The translations under genes and the position numbers were made by a program. The notes beneath the pieces were generated by a model, which saw only the letters and a program-made list of their open reading frames with translations, was not told the DNA's origin and searched no databases. DNA of 64,000 bases from positions 13,957,898 through 14,021,897 of the forward strand of contig CM071844.1 in assembly GCA_036507285.1 (NCBI GenBank), in the 5' to 3' direction. Shown in pieces: positions 10,450 to 21,266 of this stretch (position 1 is its first letter; each line of letters opens with the position of its first letter). This DNA is from Trichosanthes cucumerina (lineage: Eukaryota > Streptophyta > Magnoliopsida > Cucurbitales > Cucurbitaceae).

Positions 10450-11830
10450 CAGAGAGCAATCGACATGATCCGCTTAGAGCTTAGTATTGGAGAATTGACG
10501 GTTAACACCTTGTTCCATATTATAGATTCCAAGACCACCTACAAAATACTATTAGGGCGCCCTTGGATCCATGGCAATGGAGTAATACCTTCCACACTTC
10601 ATCAGTGTTTCAAATTTTATTAAAATGCGGTCAAGAAAGTCGAAGCAGATACTAATCCCTTCTCAGAGGCAGAGTCCCACTTCGCGGATGCAAAATTCTA
10701 TATGCAGAATGATAAAAGAGGAGAGATCGTGCCAATCAAATACGTTTGATTGCAAATCACAAGGTAGAGAACCAAAAGCACATAAAGAAAGAGTCGATTG
10801 AAGAGGTACACGCTTGTGAAGTTAAGACAAGTAAGCCATGCACCAACTCTGCAAAGAAAAAGGTTCCAAAGGAAGAAAAATCATCAAATCTTCCAGTATT
10901 TCGTTACATCCCTTTATCACAACGTAAAAAAGGAGAATCACCATTTACAGAATGCTCAGAAAACTTGAAATTCAGCGATGTGGAAATCCTAAAAGAAAGT
11001 TTCATCACACCTCTAACATGAATCACCAAGCAAGAAATTCGAAATCGAAAGTTGATAATGCAAAAATAGCCTTGCCCGAAAGATGAACGAAGGATGGGTT
11101 TGATCCTAAAGCATACAAACTTCTATCAAATGCAGGTTACGACTTCACAACTCACACTACGTTCAAAAGTTTAAAAATCTTCAATGAGAGGCCTGAGCTT
11201 TCATCAACACAAAAGAAACTTTTAAAGGAAAGTTATATGATACCCACGTCAAGAAAAGGACTTGGATACAAGTCTCTTGAGCCAATCCGTATAACGAGAA
11301 AAGGAAAGGAGAAAATGGCAGACGCAAACCACATAACAGTCGAGGAAGTAGATCATTCGAATAAAGAAGGAAGTGTCATCCGAAGGACCTTTGTTTTTAG
11401 GCGTGTTGGGCTATTGGCAACACGAGTCTCAACCTCTGAGGATAGGGTGATCATCATTGAAGAGAGTGTTTTCCGAACTCTTAACTCCATCCGATCTTTG
11501 ATCCATCAGAGGTAAATATGCCCACTAGTGAAGAAGAAAGAACGTTAACGACGCCAGCTTTGGTGTGACCATCAACGTTGCAACGATTAGGCACACTTAC
11601 GAAAGAGAGGAAAAATATACTCGACTTCAAATGTGACACGCCTTTGACTTTTCACAAAGTTAAGTGTAACCACGTCAAAAAGTGAGGCTTCCACGTCAGT
11701 TTTTGACCGACTTCAACATGATTGCCCGGTTGAAACTTTAAAGGATAAATCCTCTATTGAAACAAAAGATGAGCGAAAAATTCGCAGTGCCTTTCCTTCC
11801 CGTATGAAAAGAAAAACCTTCGTTATAGTT
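10450..11830 (+). pseudogene. Internal Ty3 pol fragment (protease tail and linker)
   Basis: Collinear with 16888-18280 of the longer element: the end of the retropepsin region (LLGRPWIHGNG), then the lysine/glutamate-rich linker and the segment up to MKRKTFV. It lacks gag, the protease active site and all of reverse transcriptase. Internal stops and frameshifts break it into pieces at 10432-10623, 10746-11021 and 11237-11515. It ends abruptly at CGTTATAGTT, beyond which unrelated DNA follows. Confidence 0.85.
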
Positions 11831-11930
11831 TTTCCTAGTAGCGTCGTTATGTTGCCGAAATTTCGGCGCTGACGGTGTTGCATAGTAACTTCCATGGTTG
11901 ATTTGGGTTCTTAAAATTAGGGTCGTTACA
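11831..11930 (+). mobile_element. 3' end of an LTR, chromovirus-like
   Basis: Ends AAATTAGGGTCGTTACA, the same terminus found in reverse complement at 49933 beside a primer-binding site. Only about 100 bp remain, and what follows (CAATGGAATG) is not a primer-binding site. Confidence 0.55.
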
Positions 11931-12255
11931 CAATGGAATGTTAATCTTAGCTCCAACTTTCTCGTAATCGAATTGTACTACAACTCACTTCCCTGACCCT
12001 ACAAACCAACCAAAACAGTCCGGAAGATATAATTAAAGGGAAACAATAAAATTGGCAAGAGAAGAGAAAAAGGGTTCGAGTCGCAGTGGCTTGAAGCAAG
12101 AGGAAAGGAGGAGAAAAAAGATAGGGGGACTGGGTTTGCCGATTTCACAAAGGAGAGGAAGGGGCTCGGTGGCTAGCAGCTTAGAACGACGAGGGTGCGA
12201 CGATCGGTGCTTGGGGTGGCGGCGCGGCTGGGAAAGGGAGGCGCGCAGGGGAAGG
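11931..12255. other. Mosaic noncoding segment
   Basis: Locally G-rich on the plus strand (AGGAAAGGAGGAG) and ending GCGCGCAGGGGAAGG just before GGTTCTTCC. Overlapping ORFs exist on both strands, but none has a domain. The same segment is at 39371-39695. It may be the flank of the LTR end or part of another element. Confidence 0.5.
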
Positions 12256-12442
12256 GGTTCTTCCACGAATCCCTTTTGTCTTTCCAAATTTTTTTTGAAC
12301 TAATAAAACTTCAAAATAAAGAAGGAAAAGGAAAAAAAATTACCCTAGGAGATCTCCCTCTCTGAACACACGCAAATGAAGAGGAAGATTGAGAGTGGCA
12401 CTTTTAGAACACGAAAAGGCATGAATTAAGAACTCATTGAAT
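12256..12442. repeat. Left flank segment at the empty LTR A site
   Basis: GGTTCTTCCACG segment running directly into AATTTTTGGTCC without LTR A. Confidence 0.8.
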
Positions 12443-13073
12443 AATTTTTGGTCCATTTAAAGTTCAAAAATTGTTCTCTTGCCCCCAAAAGTTGAAAATT
12501 AGTATTTTTGGCCAGAACCACCAAATAACCCAATTTAAACCAATGAATTAAATCCAATTTAGCTCGAGAGTTAAATTTATCATGCCTTATTTTAAGTCGG
12601 TCGTCACATTTTATATCTTCAATTTTGAATTATAATTATTATGTGCAGCATCTGTACAATTATTTACATTGTGGTTATTTGTAACCAGTTAATTTGTAAT
12701 CAATTTACTAATGTTACTTAGTTCTTATAATATTAATTATTAGCCAAAAAAAATAATGTCTCACTTTATCTTTCATAACCATAAGCAAACTGCCTTATAT
12801 TTTGTCGAAATTCTAAAAAATAATCAAAATAAGTTTATGTTCTTTAGATCAATGAGAATTTTTGCCAAAACATCAACACGAATTAATAATTAATTGGGTG
12901 AGGTACAACATAGCGAAGCATATTTTGCACCTTTAGCATCAAATTAAGCCACCCAACAATATTTAGATCCTCAATAGATTTGCAAAGTTTTAGCTTATTT
13001 GGAAATTTAGTCACTTCATTGCATTGGTAAGTATGTAGCTTTCAAACGCTTCTAACACCTGCATCACAAGGAG
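12443..13073. repeat. S block, third instance, without LTR A insertion
   Basis: The target AATTT (12443-12447) occurs once and is followed by TTGGTCC, so this is the uninserted form of the LTR A site. It ends ATCACAAGGAG and continues into GATCTAAAG. Confidence 0.9.
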
Positions 13074-13949
13074 ATCTAAAGTATTTGGAATACTTAGCTC
13101 ACTCATGAGCATATTTAGTTGTTAGCTTTTAGTTTTGAAAATTAAATTTATTTTTCCTAATTTTTCTACGACGTGTTTCATCTTTCTTAATGAAACATTT
13201 GAATTTTTAGCTAAATTTTAAAAAACAAATCTATTTTTAAAAACTATTTTAATTTTCAAAATAGGGTTTTTAAAATATAGGTTAAAAGTAGACAATTAAA
13301 TAGGAAACTCATAGGTAGAAGTAATATTGAATTTTTTTAATTTGGGACAACTACGAAAATTCAAATCTTCAAGAAAGGAAAAATCATAGCATTTGATGTA
13401 GCTCTTCATTGTGCATTTGAGCAAGTATAATATTCTTCAATTAGGGAAATAAAACCCAATGGTTTGGACCATTTCCGTAGAATTCTCCTAATACTTCTTA
13501 CATGATACAACTAAGAAATATTTAGTTCTTCTAGGCTACATAATTGTTAAGTATTGCCAAAGAGAGTATAACTCAATTGACATAACAAATGTGTTAACGA
13601 CTATACTAAAAAAAAATATTGGATGTATCTCACAACTTTCACAAAGTCGTATATCTATCACGACTAAATTTTCAACAACAATATACCCCAAGGTAAATTG
13701 TGTCGAACAAAGTTTTTGATGCTCGAGAATTGTAGATTTTTGTGTGGTCGAAACCCATCCAACACTTCTAAGTCATTATAGTAGCTACTTTCTCTTAAAA
13801 TATGTAAAAAAACTCATTCAAAGAATAGCTTGCATAAGTTCCTGGGTAGTTTCAGCGGGGATCCTAGCCGAAAATGTCAAAAAAAAAAAAAGTTGTCTTC
13901 ATCTTTTCCTTCTCATTCTCTTCTTTGAACCCTCGGCTAGCCTCTTGAT
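13074..13949. other. S-flank segment, noncoding
   Basis: AT-rich, matching 40518 onward and, with more differences, 62646-63535. The ORF from 13744 has no domain. It ends at GCCTCTTGAT, where about 370 bp still present in copy 2 (41391-41760) are missing and LTR 2 begins inside its U3. Confidence 0.7.
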
Positions 13950-14418
13950 AAATAAGACTAAGCCCAAGAGTTGGACCCAAAGTCCACCAGGCCAAGCCCG
14001 TATCTGGTCCATCAGACTCTATAAATAGAGGAGACCACCCTCCATTTGGAGTTATTCAGAAGAGTCAGAATTCAGAAATCTCAACTTAGCCAGAGAATTC
14101 AGAGTCTTCCAAAGTCAGAACTCATAAGCTTCAAATACAGTTAGAGAGTCCAGAGAATTCAAAAGATCCAAAGATTCAGAATTCAGAAGATTCAACGACT
14201 TAAAACCTTCCAAAAATTGATCGTCTCTTCATCAACTATAGATCGAAGATTCAATCTCCCTCCATGTGAGAACAAGCTTGCCACCCCTCATATCAAAGTT
14301 CATATTCCGAGAGAAAGCATCAGAGGATTATACATTAGAGATTGTAACACTTCACAAAAATCAATAAAAATCAAGTTCATTCCAAGAATTAAATTTCACC
14401 GAAAATCTCGATGGAACA
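13950..14418 (+). mobile_element. Ty3 LTR 2, 5' truncated
   Basis: Enters at AAATAAGACTAAGCCC and ends ATGGAACA, directly before the primer-binding site. It contains a TATA box, several repeats of CAGAATTCAGA type, and AATAAAAAT motifs near the 3' end that could serve polyadenylation. It is the 5' LTR of the longest Ty3 element in this unit. Confidence 0.8.
14020..14027 (+). promoter_or_regulatory. TATA box of Ty3 LTR 2
   Basis: TATAAATA, preceding AGAGGAGACCACC. In copy 2 it is at 41827. Confidence 0.6.
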
Positions 14419-14440
14419 AATTGGCACGCCCAGTGGGACC
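14419..14440 (+). other. Primer-binding site of the Ty3 element
   Basis: AATTGGCACGCCCAGTGGGA follows the LTR end at once, which is where the tRNA primer anneals. It is not the initiator-Met type, and I cannot name the tRNA with certainty. Confidence 0.6.
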
Positions 14441-14478
14441 GTCTCTACCTCTCATCTCTTTCTCTCTCCAAACAAATC

Positions 14479-15770
14479 ATGACATCCAAAGAAGTTTCTT
14501 CAAACTCTGCCACTTCAAATAACTCCTACATGGAATCACGCGCAGTCGCTCTAGAGAAATCCAACCTGAAGAAAGTCAAACACCTGTCATCGCAAACAAA
14601 ATACTTAGACGAATGATAGAATCTGCTCAAGCTGATGTCGCCATCGCAGAAAACCTCGTGTTTGGGAAAATCACTTTTCCTTCTCTTCAACCGAGCGAAA
14701 CATCAAGCCTTGACGTGATGTCCGTTTTGATGATTGATGTAGGCATTAGTGAGGAAAGAATGACTGAATTTGAAAAGAAGATCAACATGTTATTGAAGGC
14801 AGTTGAAGAAAGAGATTATGAAATCGCTTATCTCAAGAATCAGATGGAAAGTCGGGATGCTGCTGAATCTAGTCAAACCCCTACTGTCAGAAATAAGGGA
14901 AAGACCTCTGTATAAGAAGACCATACACAACATTCCACTTCAACTGCTTCATTGTCTGTCCAACAACTACAGGATATGATTACAAACTCCATCAGAGCAC
15001 AATATGGTGGGCCTACTCAAAACTCTTTTATGTATTCCAAGCCATATACTAAGAGAATTGACAACTTAAGAATGTCTAATGGATACCAGCCTCCAAAGTT
15101 CCAACAATTCGAATGGAAGGGCAATCCCAAACAAAACATTGCTCACTTCGTCGAGACATGTGAAAATGCTTGTACTAGATGAGATCTGCTAGTCAAACAA
15201 TTCGTTCGAACCTTGAAGGGAAATACTTTCGACTGGTATACTGACCTCGAGCAAGAGATTATTGACAGTTGGGATCAATTCGAAAAGGAGTTCCTCAACC
15301 GTTTCTATAGTACGAGGCGAACTGTCAGCATTATGGAACATACAAATGCTAAGCAACGGAAAGGTGAACCGGTCGTTGACTACATCAATCGTTGGAGAGC
15401 TTTAAGCCTCGACTGTAAAGATACACTAACTGAAGTATATGCAGTTAAAATGTGCATCCAAGGCATGCATTGGGGACTTCTCTACATTCTACAAGGGATA
15501 AAGCCTCGAACTTTCGAAGAACTAGCAACTTGTGCTCATGACATGGAATTAAGCATAGCTAGTAGAGGAAATAAAGACCTTCTCGCTTCAGATGTCAAGA
15601 AAGAGAAGAAAGAAGCTAAGAACGTCGAGAAAATTTCCAAAGGCGCTACCAAGGAATCGATGGTCATTAACACAACTCCTCTTAAGTTTGTTGCCAAAGG
15701 AAAAGAAAGAAAGGTTGAAAAAGCACAAGAGGGAGGCGAGAGACGCCGACTAACTCTAAAAGAGTGACAA
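14479..15770 (+). pseudogene. gag: Ty3/gypsy gag, broken
   Basis: The likely start is the ATG at 14479, 61 bp after the LTR. A one-base shift near 14560 moves the reading into the frame of 14613-15767. The N-terminal third has a coiled-coil-like stretch (EFEKKINMLLKAVEERDYEI). The central part is the Retrotrans_gag capsid domain, with FVETCENAC, FDWYTDLE and FLNRFYSTRR (about 15140-15330) and YINRWRALSLDCKD. The tail is lysine-rich. Stops at 14913 (TAA), 15180 (TGA) and 15765 (TGA) interrupt the frame, and the last two are shared with copy 2. The family normally has an unbroken gag-pol frame. The match to Cucumis-type Ty3 gag is from recall. Confidence 0.9.
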
Positions 15771-16740
15771 GAGAAAGTTTACCCTTTTCCAGATTCAGAC
15801 ATCACAGATATGTTAGAACAACTCCTCGAAAAATAACTTATTGAACTACCTGAATGTAAGCGACCTGAAGAGATGAGAAGGGTCAATGAACCTAACTACT
15901 GCAAGTATCACCGAGTCATTAGTCACCCGGTGGAGAAATACTTTGTTTTGAAAGAGTTAATTCTGAAATTAGCTAAAGAAAGGAAGATTGAGTTGGATCT
16001 AGATGAAGTAGTCCAATTGAACCACGCTGCGATAACAACAAGTCTCAGCAGCCAAACATCTTCAAGCCTACGACATGACCTAGAAACGAACTTGATCCAA
16101 TTTGGCACTTTAGAGCCTGTGAAAATTTAGCTACAACGAGAATTTCCAAATACCTCCTATGACCAGCCTAAGCATACTGAAAATGAAGATGAAGGATGGA
16201 CTTTAGTAACGCGTCGAAAGAAGCAAAAACAGCGATGCATCCCGAGAGAATCACACGTGTTTCGAAACTACAAGAGGAAAAATGTGCCACGAAAGAAGAA
16301 TAAAAAGATCAAAAGTTGGAGGAAATGCAAACAAGTTAAGGAAGAGAACGAAGACTTTGTTCGACCTCGACAACCAATAACGTTGAACGATTTCTTGCAC
16401 CAAGGGGCTTCCTTAATAACTACAACAAAAATATCCCTGAAATTACCACATGACATGTTGTTAATGTATCTGAAGAAGGAGGTTCATCCTCTGATCTATC
16501 TCTAATGACAACAAAGTCAGAAAGCTTGATTTTACTCGATGCAAATGATTTGTTGTCATATCCTCAAGCGACTAATGATATTGTTATTGAACCATAAAAA
16601 ATCTCTACTATTTCAAAGATTTCAGGTCCTCAAGTACACCTGTGTGCCACATGTTGCATGTCCATCAGTTTCACAGACAAAGATCTGATGCTGGGATCAA
16701 AACCTCACAATAGACGCCCTTATTTGTCTCGGGTTATATC
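15771..16740 (+). pseudogene. gag-pol linker with zinc-binding-like motif
   Basis: Continues the gag frame after the TGA at 15765. NYCKYHRVISHPVEK (about 15891-15935) has Cys and His spaced like a zinc-binding motif. The last Cys is Tyr here but Cys in copy 2, the result of one G-to-A change. A TAA near 15836 is shared with copy 2. A TAG at 16128 is private to copy 1, where copy 2 reads Trp. A basic segment follows (RKNVPRKKNKKIKSWRK). Confidence 0.75.
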
Positions 16741-17100
16741 CGAGAACAAAAAGTAGGTCGAAATCTTATCGATGATGGGTCTGCCGTCAACATCATGCCT
16801 AAATCAACAATGACACAGATAGGCATCTCGATGGATGAACTTGGAAATAGTAGATTGGTTATCCAAGGATTCCATCAAGGAGGTCAGAGAGCAATCGACA
16901 TGATCCGCTTAGAGCTTAGTATTGGAGAATTGAAGGTTAACACCTTGTTCCATATTATAGATTCCAAGACCACCTACAAACTACTATTAGGCCGCCCTTA
17001 GATCCATGGCAATGGAGTAATACCTTCCACACTTCATTAGTGTTTCAAATTTTATCAAAATGCGGTCAAGAAAGTCGAAGCAGATACTAATCCCTTCTCG
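16741..17100 (+). pseudogene. Retropepsin-like protease remnant
   Basis: NLIDDGSAVNIMPKSTM (from about 16765) is the aspartic protease active-site region of Ty3/gypsy pol, with the catalytic Asp at 16771-16776 in a D-D-G-S setting. LLGRP (about 16981-16998) is the conserved C-terminal part of the fold. A TAG replaces the Trp codon after GRP. The piece lies in frame 1 relative to gag frame 0, so a frameshift separates it from its neighbours. It would process the polyprotein in an intact element. Confidence 0.8.
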
Positions 17101-18366
17101 TGAGGCAAAGTCCCACTTCATGGGATGCAAAATTCTATATGCAGATTGATAAAGGAGGAGAGATCGTGCCAACTGAAATACGTTTACTTGCAAATCACAA
17201 GGTAGAGAACCAAAAGCACATAAAGAAAGAGTCGATTGAAGAGGTAGACGCTTGTGAAGTTAAGACAAGTAAGCCATCTACCAACTCTGCAAAGGAAAAG
17301 GTTCCAAAGGAAGAAAAATCATCAAAACTTCCAGCATTGCGTTACATCCCTTTATCACAACGTAAAAATGGAGAATCACCATTTACAGAATGCTCAGAAA
17401 ACTTGAAATTCGGCGATGTGGAAATCCTAAAAGAAAGTTTGATCACACCTCTAACAGCAATCACCAAGCAAGAAATTCGAAATTCGAAAGTTGATAATGC
17501 AAAAATAGCCTTGCCCGAAAGAAGAACGAAGGATGGGTTTGATCTTAAAGCATACAAACTTCTATCAAATGCAGGTTACGACTTCATAACTCACACTACG
17601 TTCAAAAGTTTAAAAATCTTCGATGAGAGGCCTGAGCTTTCATCAACACAAAAGAAACTTGTAAAGGAAGGTTATATGATACCCACGTCAAGAAAAGAAC
17701 TTGGATACAAGTCTCTTGAGCCAATCCGTATAATGAGAAAGGAAAGGAGAAAATGGCAGACGCAAACCACATAACAGTCGAGGAAGTAGATCATTCGAAT
17801 AAAGAAGGAAGTGTCATCCGAAGGACCTCTGTTTTTAGGCGTGTTGGGCCATTGGCAACACGAATCTCAACCCTCTAGAGGATAAGGGTGACTGTTGAAG
17901 AGAGTGTTTTTCGAACTCTTAACTCCACCCGATCTTCGATCCATCGGAGGTTAAATATGCCCACTAGTGAAGAAGAAAAAACGTCAATAACGCCAGCTTT
18001 GGTGCGACCATCAACGTTGCAACGATTAGGCACACTTACGAAAGAGAGGAAAAATATACCCTCGACTTCAAATGTGACACACCCTTCAGCTTTTCACAGG
18101 TTAAGTGTAACCACGTCAAAAAGTGAGGGTCCTTCCACGTTAGTTTTTGACCGACTTCAACATGATTGCTTGGTTGAAACCTCGAAGGATAAATCCTCTG
18201 TTGAAACAAAAGATGAGCAAAAAATTCGCAGTGCCTTTCCTTCCCGTATGAAAAGAAAAACCTTCGTTACAGTTAATTCAGAAGGTGTGTTGAAGGTAAA
18301 GCGACGCGATGTCGTCTTCACCAACCCCTCAAGAGAGGATCCTGAACATGAAGAAGGCGAGACCTC
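17101..18366 (+). pseudogene. pol linker between protease and reverse transcriptase
   Basis: Charged, low-complexity region rich in Lys, Glu and Ser, open at 17100-17774 and 17888-18385 in different frames. No catalytic domain is visible. It is the stretch also present as the fragment 10450-11830. Confidence 0.7.
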
Positions 18367-18789
18367 TTGTCACTATTATGGTTGAAGAAGAAATAGAGAC
18401 TGAAATCTTCAATGAGGATGCAGAAGAGGCACCATTATCGCTTGAAGATGGCAATCAATCAATAGTAGATGAGCTTACAGAGGTGAATCTCGGTACGCCG
18501 GAAGAGTCGCGCCCAACTTTCATAAGTGCATCGCTCACTTGTGAGGAGGAAGGCGAATATATAAGCTTGTTCACTTCATATAGAAATGTGTTTGCTTGGT
18601 CCTATAAAGAAATGTCAGGACTTGATCCGAAAGTAGATGTTCATCATCTCGCCATCAAACAAGGGTATAAACCAGTCAAGCAAGCTCAACGCCGTTTTCG
18701 ACCAGAGCTTATTCCTCAAATTGAGGTGGAAGTTAACAAGTTGATTGAAGCAAGATTCATCCGTGAGGTGAAATATCCAACATGGATAT
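18367..18789 (+). pseudogene. Reverse transcriptase, N-terminal part
   Basis: Contains the lead-in to Ty3/gypsy RT: YRNVFAWSYKEMSGLDPKV, then KQAQRRFRPELIPQIEVEV and FIREVKYPTW. The frame is open to the Trp codon and is then split by a solo LTR at 18790. The downstream half resumes at 20591 with the expected next residues. The last five bases, GATAT, are the left copy of the target duplication. Confidence 0.88.
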
Positions 18790-20590
18790 TGTTGGGATGT
18801 ATGTCCTAATCTCGTACATGTTTGTAATATTACCTATTGAAATAAATAAGACTTATTTTTTCATCACTTTGTGTCTCACATATTTACAAATTTTGTCCAA
18901 TAAACTAAGCTCCAGGGTCATTGAATTATGAGAGAACTAGAACTTGAACGATGTGTAGTGGACACACAGGGAGGATCACGTTTGAGTTAATGACTCGAAC
19001 GGTCTACAGTATACGGATAGGGTTGGAGACCTAATCTTGGATACGTTGTGGATGCGACCCGCTTTGTATTAGATACAAACGAGGTGATCCAACTCGTTCA
19101 TGTGGTTGACATGCGAGTGGGGGCATCCTGTGGAATGAGATTGTAGAAGATCGGACCGTGAATTATTAGACTTACTGATGTAACACCGTTAACTGTATAG
19201 GACTCATAACTTCGTAGATGACCATTACTGACTCGACCTTAATTCTGAGCGTGTTACAGACTCCTATCTGTGGGGGTCTTTCTTTTGACTAATACGGGTG
19301 AGGGTGGTCATAGTTACTCGCCCAATATGCCTATCTTCTCAGGGACAGGACCACGTGGGGAGCTGGGAACTTGACTACGCGAGATGGAATTCACTCGTTC
19401 CCGACATTAGGGAAACTAGAGGGGTTGTTCCTTTAAGTGTTGTCTCAAGGGCTTGGACAATGGGCACCCACCCTCTCATTGGCCCAAGAGAGGTGTTGTT
19501 TATAGTTAGACCATACAACGTTGTTGTTCATTAGAGGAGCAGTGGGGACTTAAGGAGCATGAAGTAGACACAGGGGTAAAACGGTAATTTGACCCAGTAG
19601 TGTCTACGAACAACTAGTGAAGGGTCGACTCACGGTTATTCGTTATATCAATGGACACAACATGTCTTATAGTGACGGGAGTGCAACTACGAGCTTTAGT
19701 AGAGTGTTACTATAGCTAATGAATGTTGATTAACCGGGTCAAAGAGTTTGTGAGTTAGTCTCGGATCATTAGAGCTCACACCGTAGGTCCATTAGGTCCT
19801 CTGGTTTGCTCAAACTAGATACATAGAGGGTTTACAGTTTGGTGTAGATTTGAAGTGTTCAAATTCGTTAAAAGGGTATTTATGTCATTTACATAAGATA
19901 TGATTGACATATTATATAGTTTAATGTGAATGAGATTCATAATAAACTATAGGTTAGCCTAATTGTTTAATTAGGGTTAATTTAGAGAAATTGAATTATG
20001 AGAGAAATTAAATTGAATGTGATTCAATTTAAAATCTACAATTATACAAATGTGATTTGTATTAAAAGGTATGAGATATCTTATTATATGTGGTTATGCA
20101 AAATATGATTTGCATAACCTATGGTTGTGGTAAAATGGTAAATAGGTGGATTTCAACTCCACCTATCACCATTATTTAAGGCCTTTGTGAGAAGGCATTG
20201 GTAAGTGATTTTTGCATTTTTTGGATTTCAACCAAAAGGCATTCTCTAAACTCTTCTCTCAAAATTCTCTCCATCCCCTAAACCAAAGGAGTCCCACCAC
20301 TCTCCCTTTACCTAAGGAGAACAACCGAGAAGACCTTTCGGAGGTGTTCGGACCCTTCGATTGTTAGGAGAGTTCGTGAACGTGGAGATCGAGAACGCGA
20401 AGAGTTCGTGACCAGAGAAGGATTTCGTGAAGAAGAGTTCTTCAACAAGTAATTTCTTACTGGTTTTTCCTTCTTAATGCATGTTTAGCCTAATTTCTAT
20501 AGGATAAATTTAATTTTAAGAATTATTTTCACAACGAAAACTACGACGATTCAAAGACATTTTTTGTTGCGGGAGTTTTTATTCCCTTCA
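18790..20590 (+). mobile_element. 1.8-kb solo LTR inserted in reverse transcriptase
   Basis: Starts TGTTGGGATG and ends TTCCCTTCA, a TG...CA pair, and is flanked by GATAT and GATAG, a five-base target duplication with one mismatch. Removing it rejoins the RT frame (Trp-Ile-Ala-Asn-Ile-Val). No internal region or second LTR is present. A Copia-type origin of the SIRE/Maximus kind is suggested by general character and LTR length, but is not proven. ORFs inside it have no domains. Confidence 0.85.
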
Positions 20591-21266
20591 GATAGCTAAC
20601 ATCGTTCCTTTTAGAAAGAAGAATGGATAGCTTCGCGTCTGCATGGACTTTCGCGACCTGAATAATGCATGTCCAAAAGACGACTTTTCATTGCCCATCA
20701 CCGAGATCATGGTCAATGCCACTACCGAACATGAAGCTTTGTCATTTATGGATGGATCATCAGGATATAATCAAATTCGGATGGCCCTCGACGATGAAAC
20801 AATGACAAATGTTCGAACTCCAAAAGGAATATATTGTTACAAAATGATGCCCTTCGGATTAAAGAATGTCGGAGTAACTTATCAGCGTGCTATGCAAAAT
20901 ATCTTCGACGACATGCTCTATAAACGTGTTGAATGTTATGTTGATGATCTGGTGGTCAAATCTAAGAAGCGAAAAGATCACCTACAAGATTTAAGAATAG
21001 TCTTTGATCGCTTGAGAAAATATCAGTTGAAGATGAATCCTCTTAAATGTGCCTTCGACGTGACATCAGGAAAATTTCTTGGTTTTATAGTAAGGCATCG
21101 AGGAATCGAAATCGACCAATCCAAAATTGATGCCATTCCGAAAATGGCAGAGCCGCGAAATTTGCGGGAGCTGAGAAGTCTTCAAGGACGGTTAGCTTAT
21201 ATCAGAAGATTCATCTCCAACCTGGCAGGTCGATGCCAACCATTTTAAAGGTTGATGAAGAAAGAT
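20591..21266 (+). pseudogene. Reverse transcriptase, C-terminal part
   Basis: Continues from 18789: IVPFRKKNG, then DFRDLNNACPKDDFSLP, FMDGSSGYNQI, MMPFGLKN and the catalytic YVDD at 20937-20948, followed by LKCAF, GKFLGFIVRHRGIE and LQGRLAYIRRFI. The palm and connection regions are therefore largely complete. A TAA at 21246 ends the frame. After GATGAAGAAAGAT the sequence changes to an antisense fragment of another element, so RNase H, integrase and the 3' LTR are missing. The lineage looks non-chromoviral (Tat-like), tentatively. Confidence 0.9.

Noticed and set aside
18790..20590. Intron within reverse transcriptase
   Set aside because: Ends are TG...CA with flanking five-base repeats, not GT...AG, which fits an LTR insertion.
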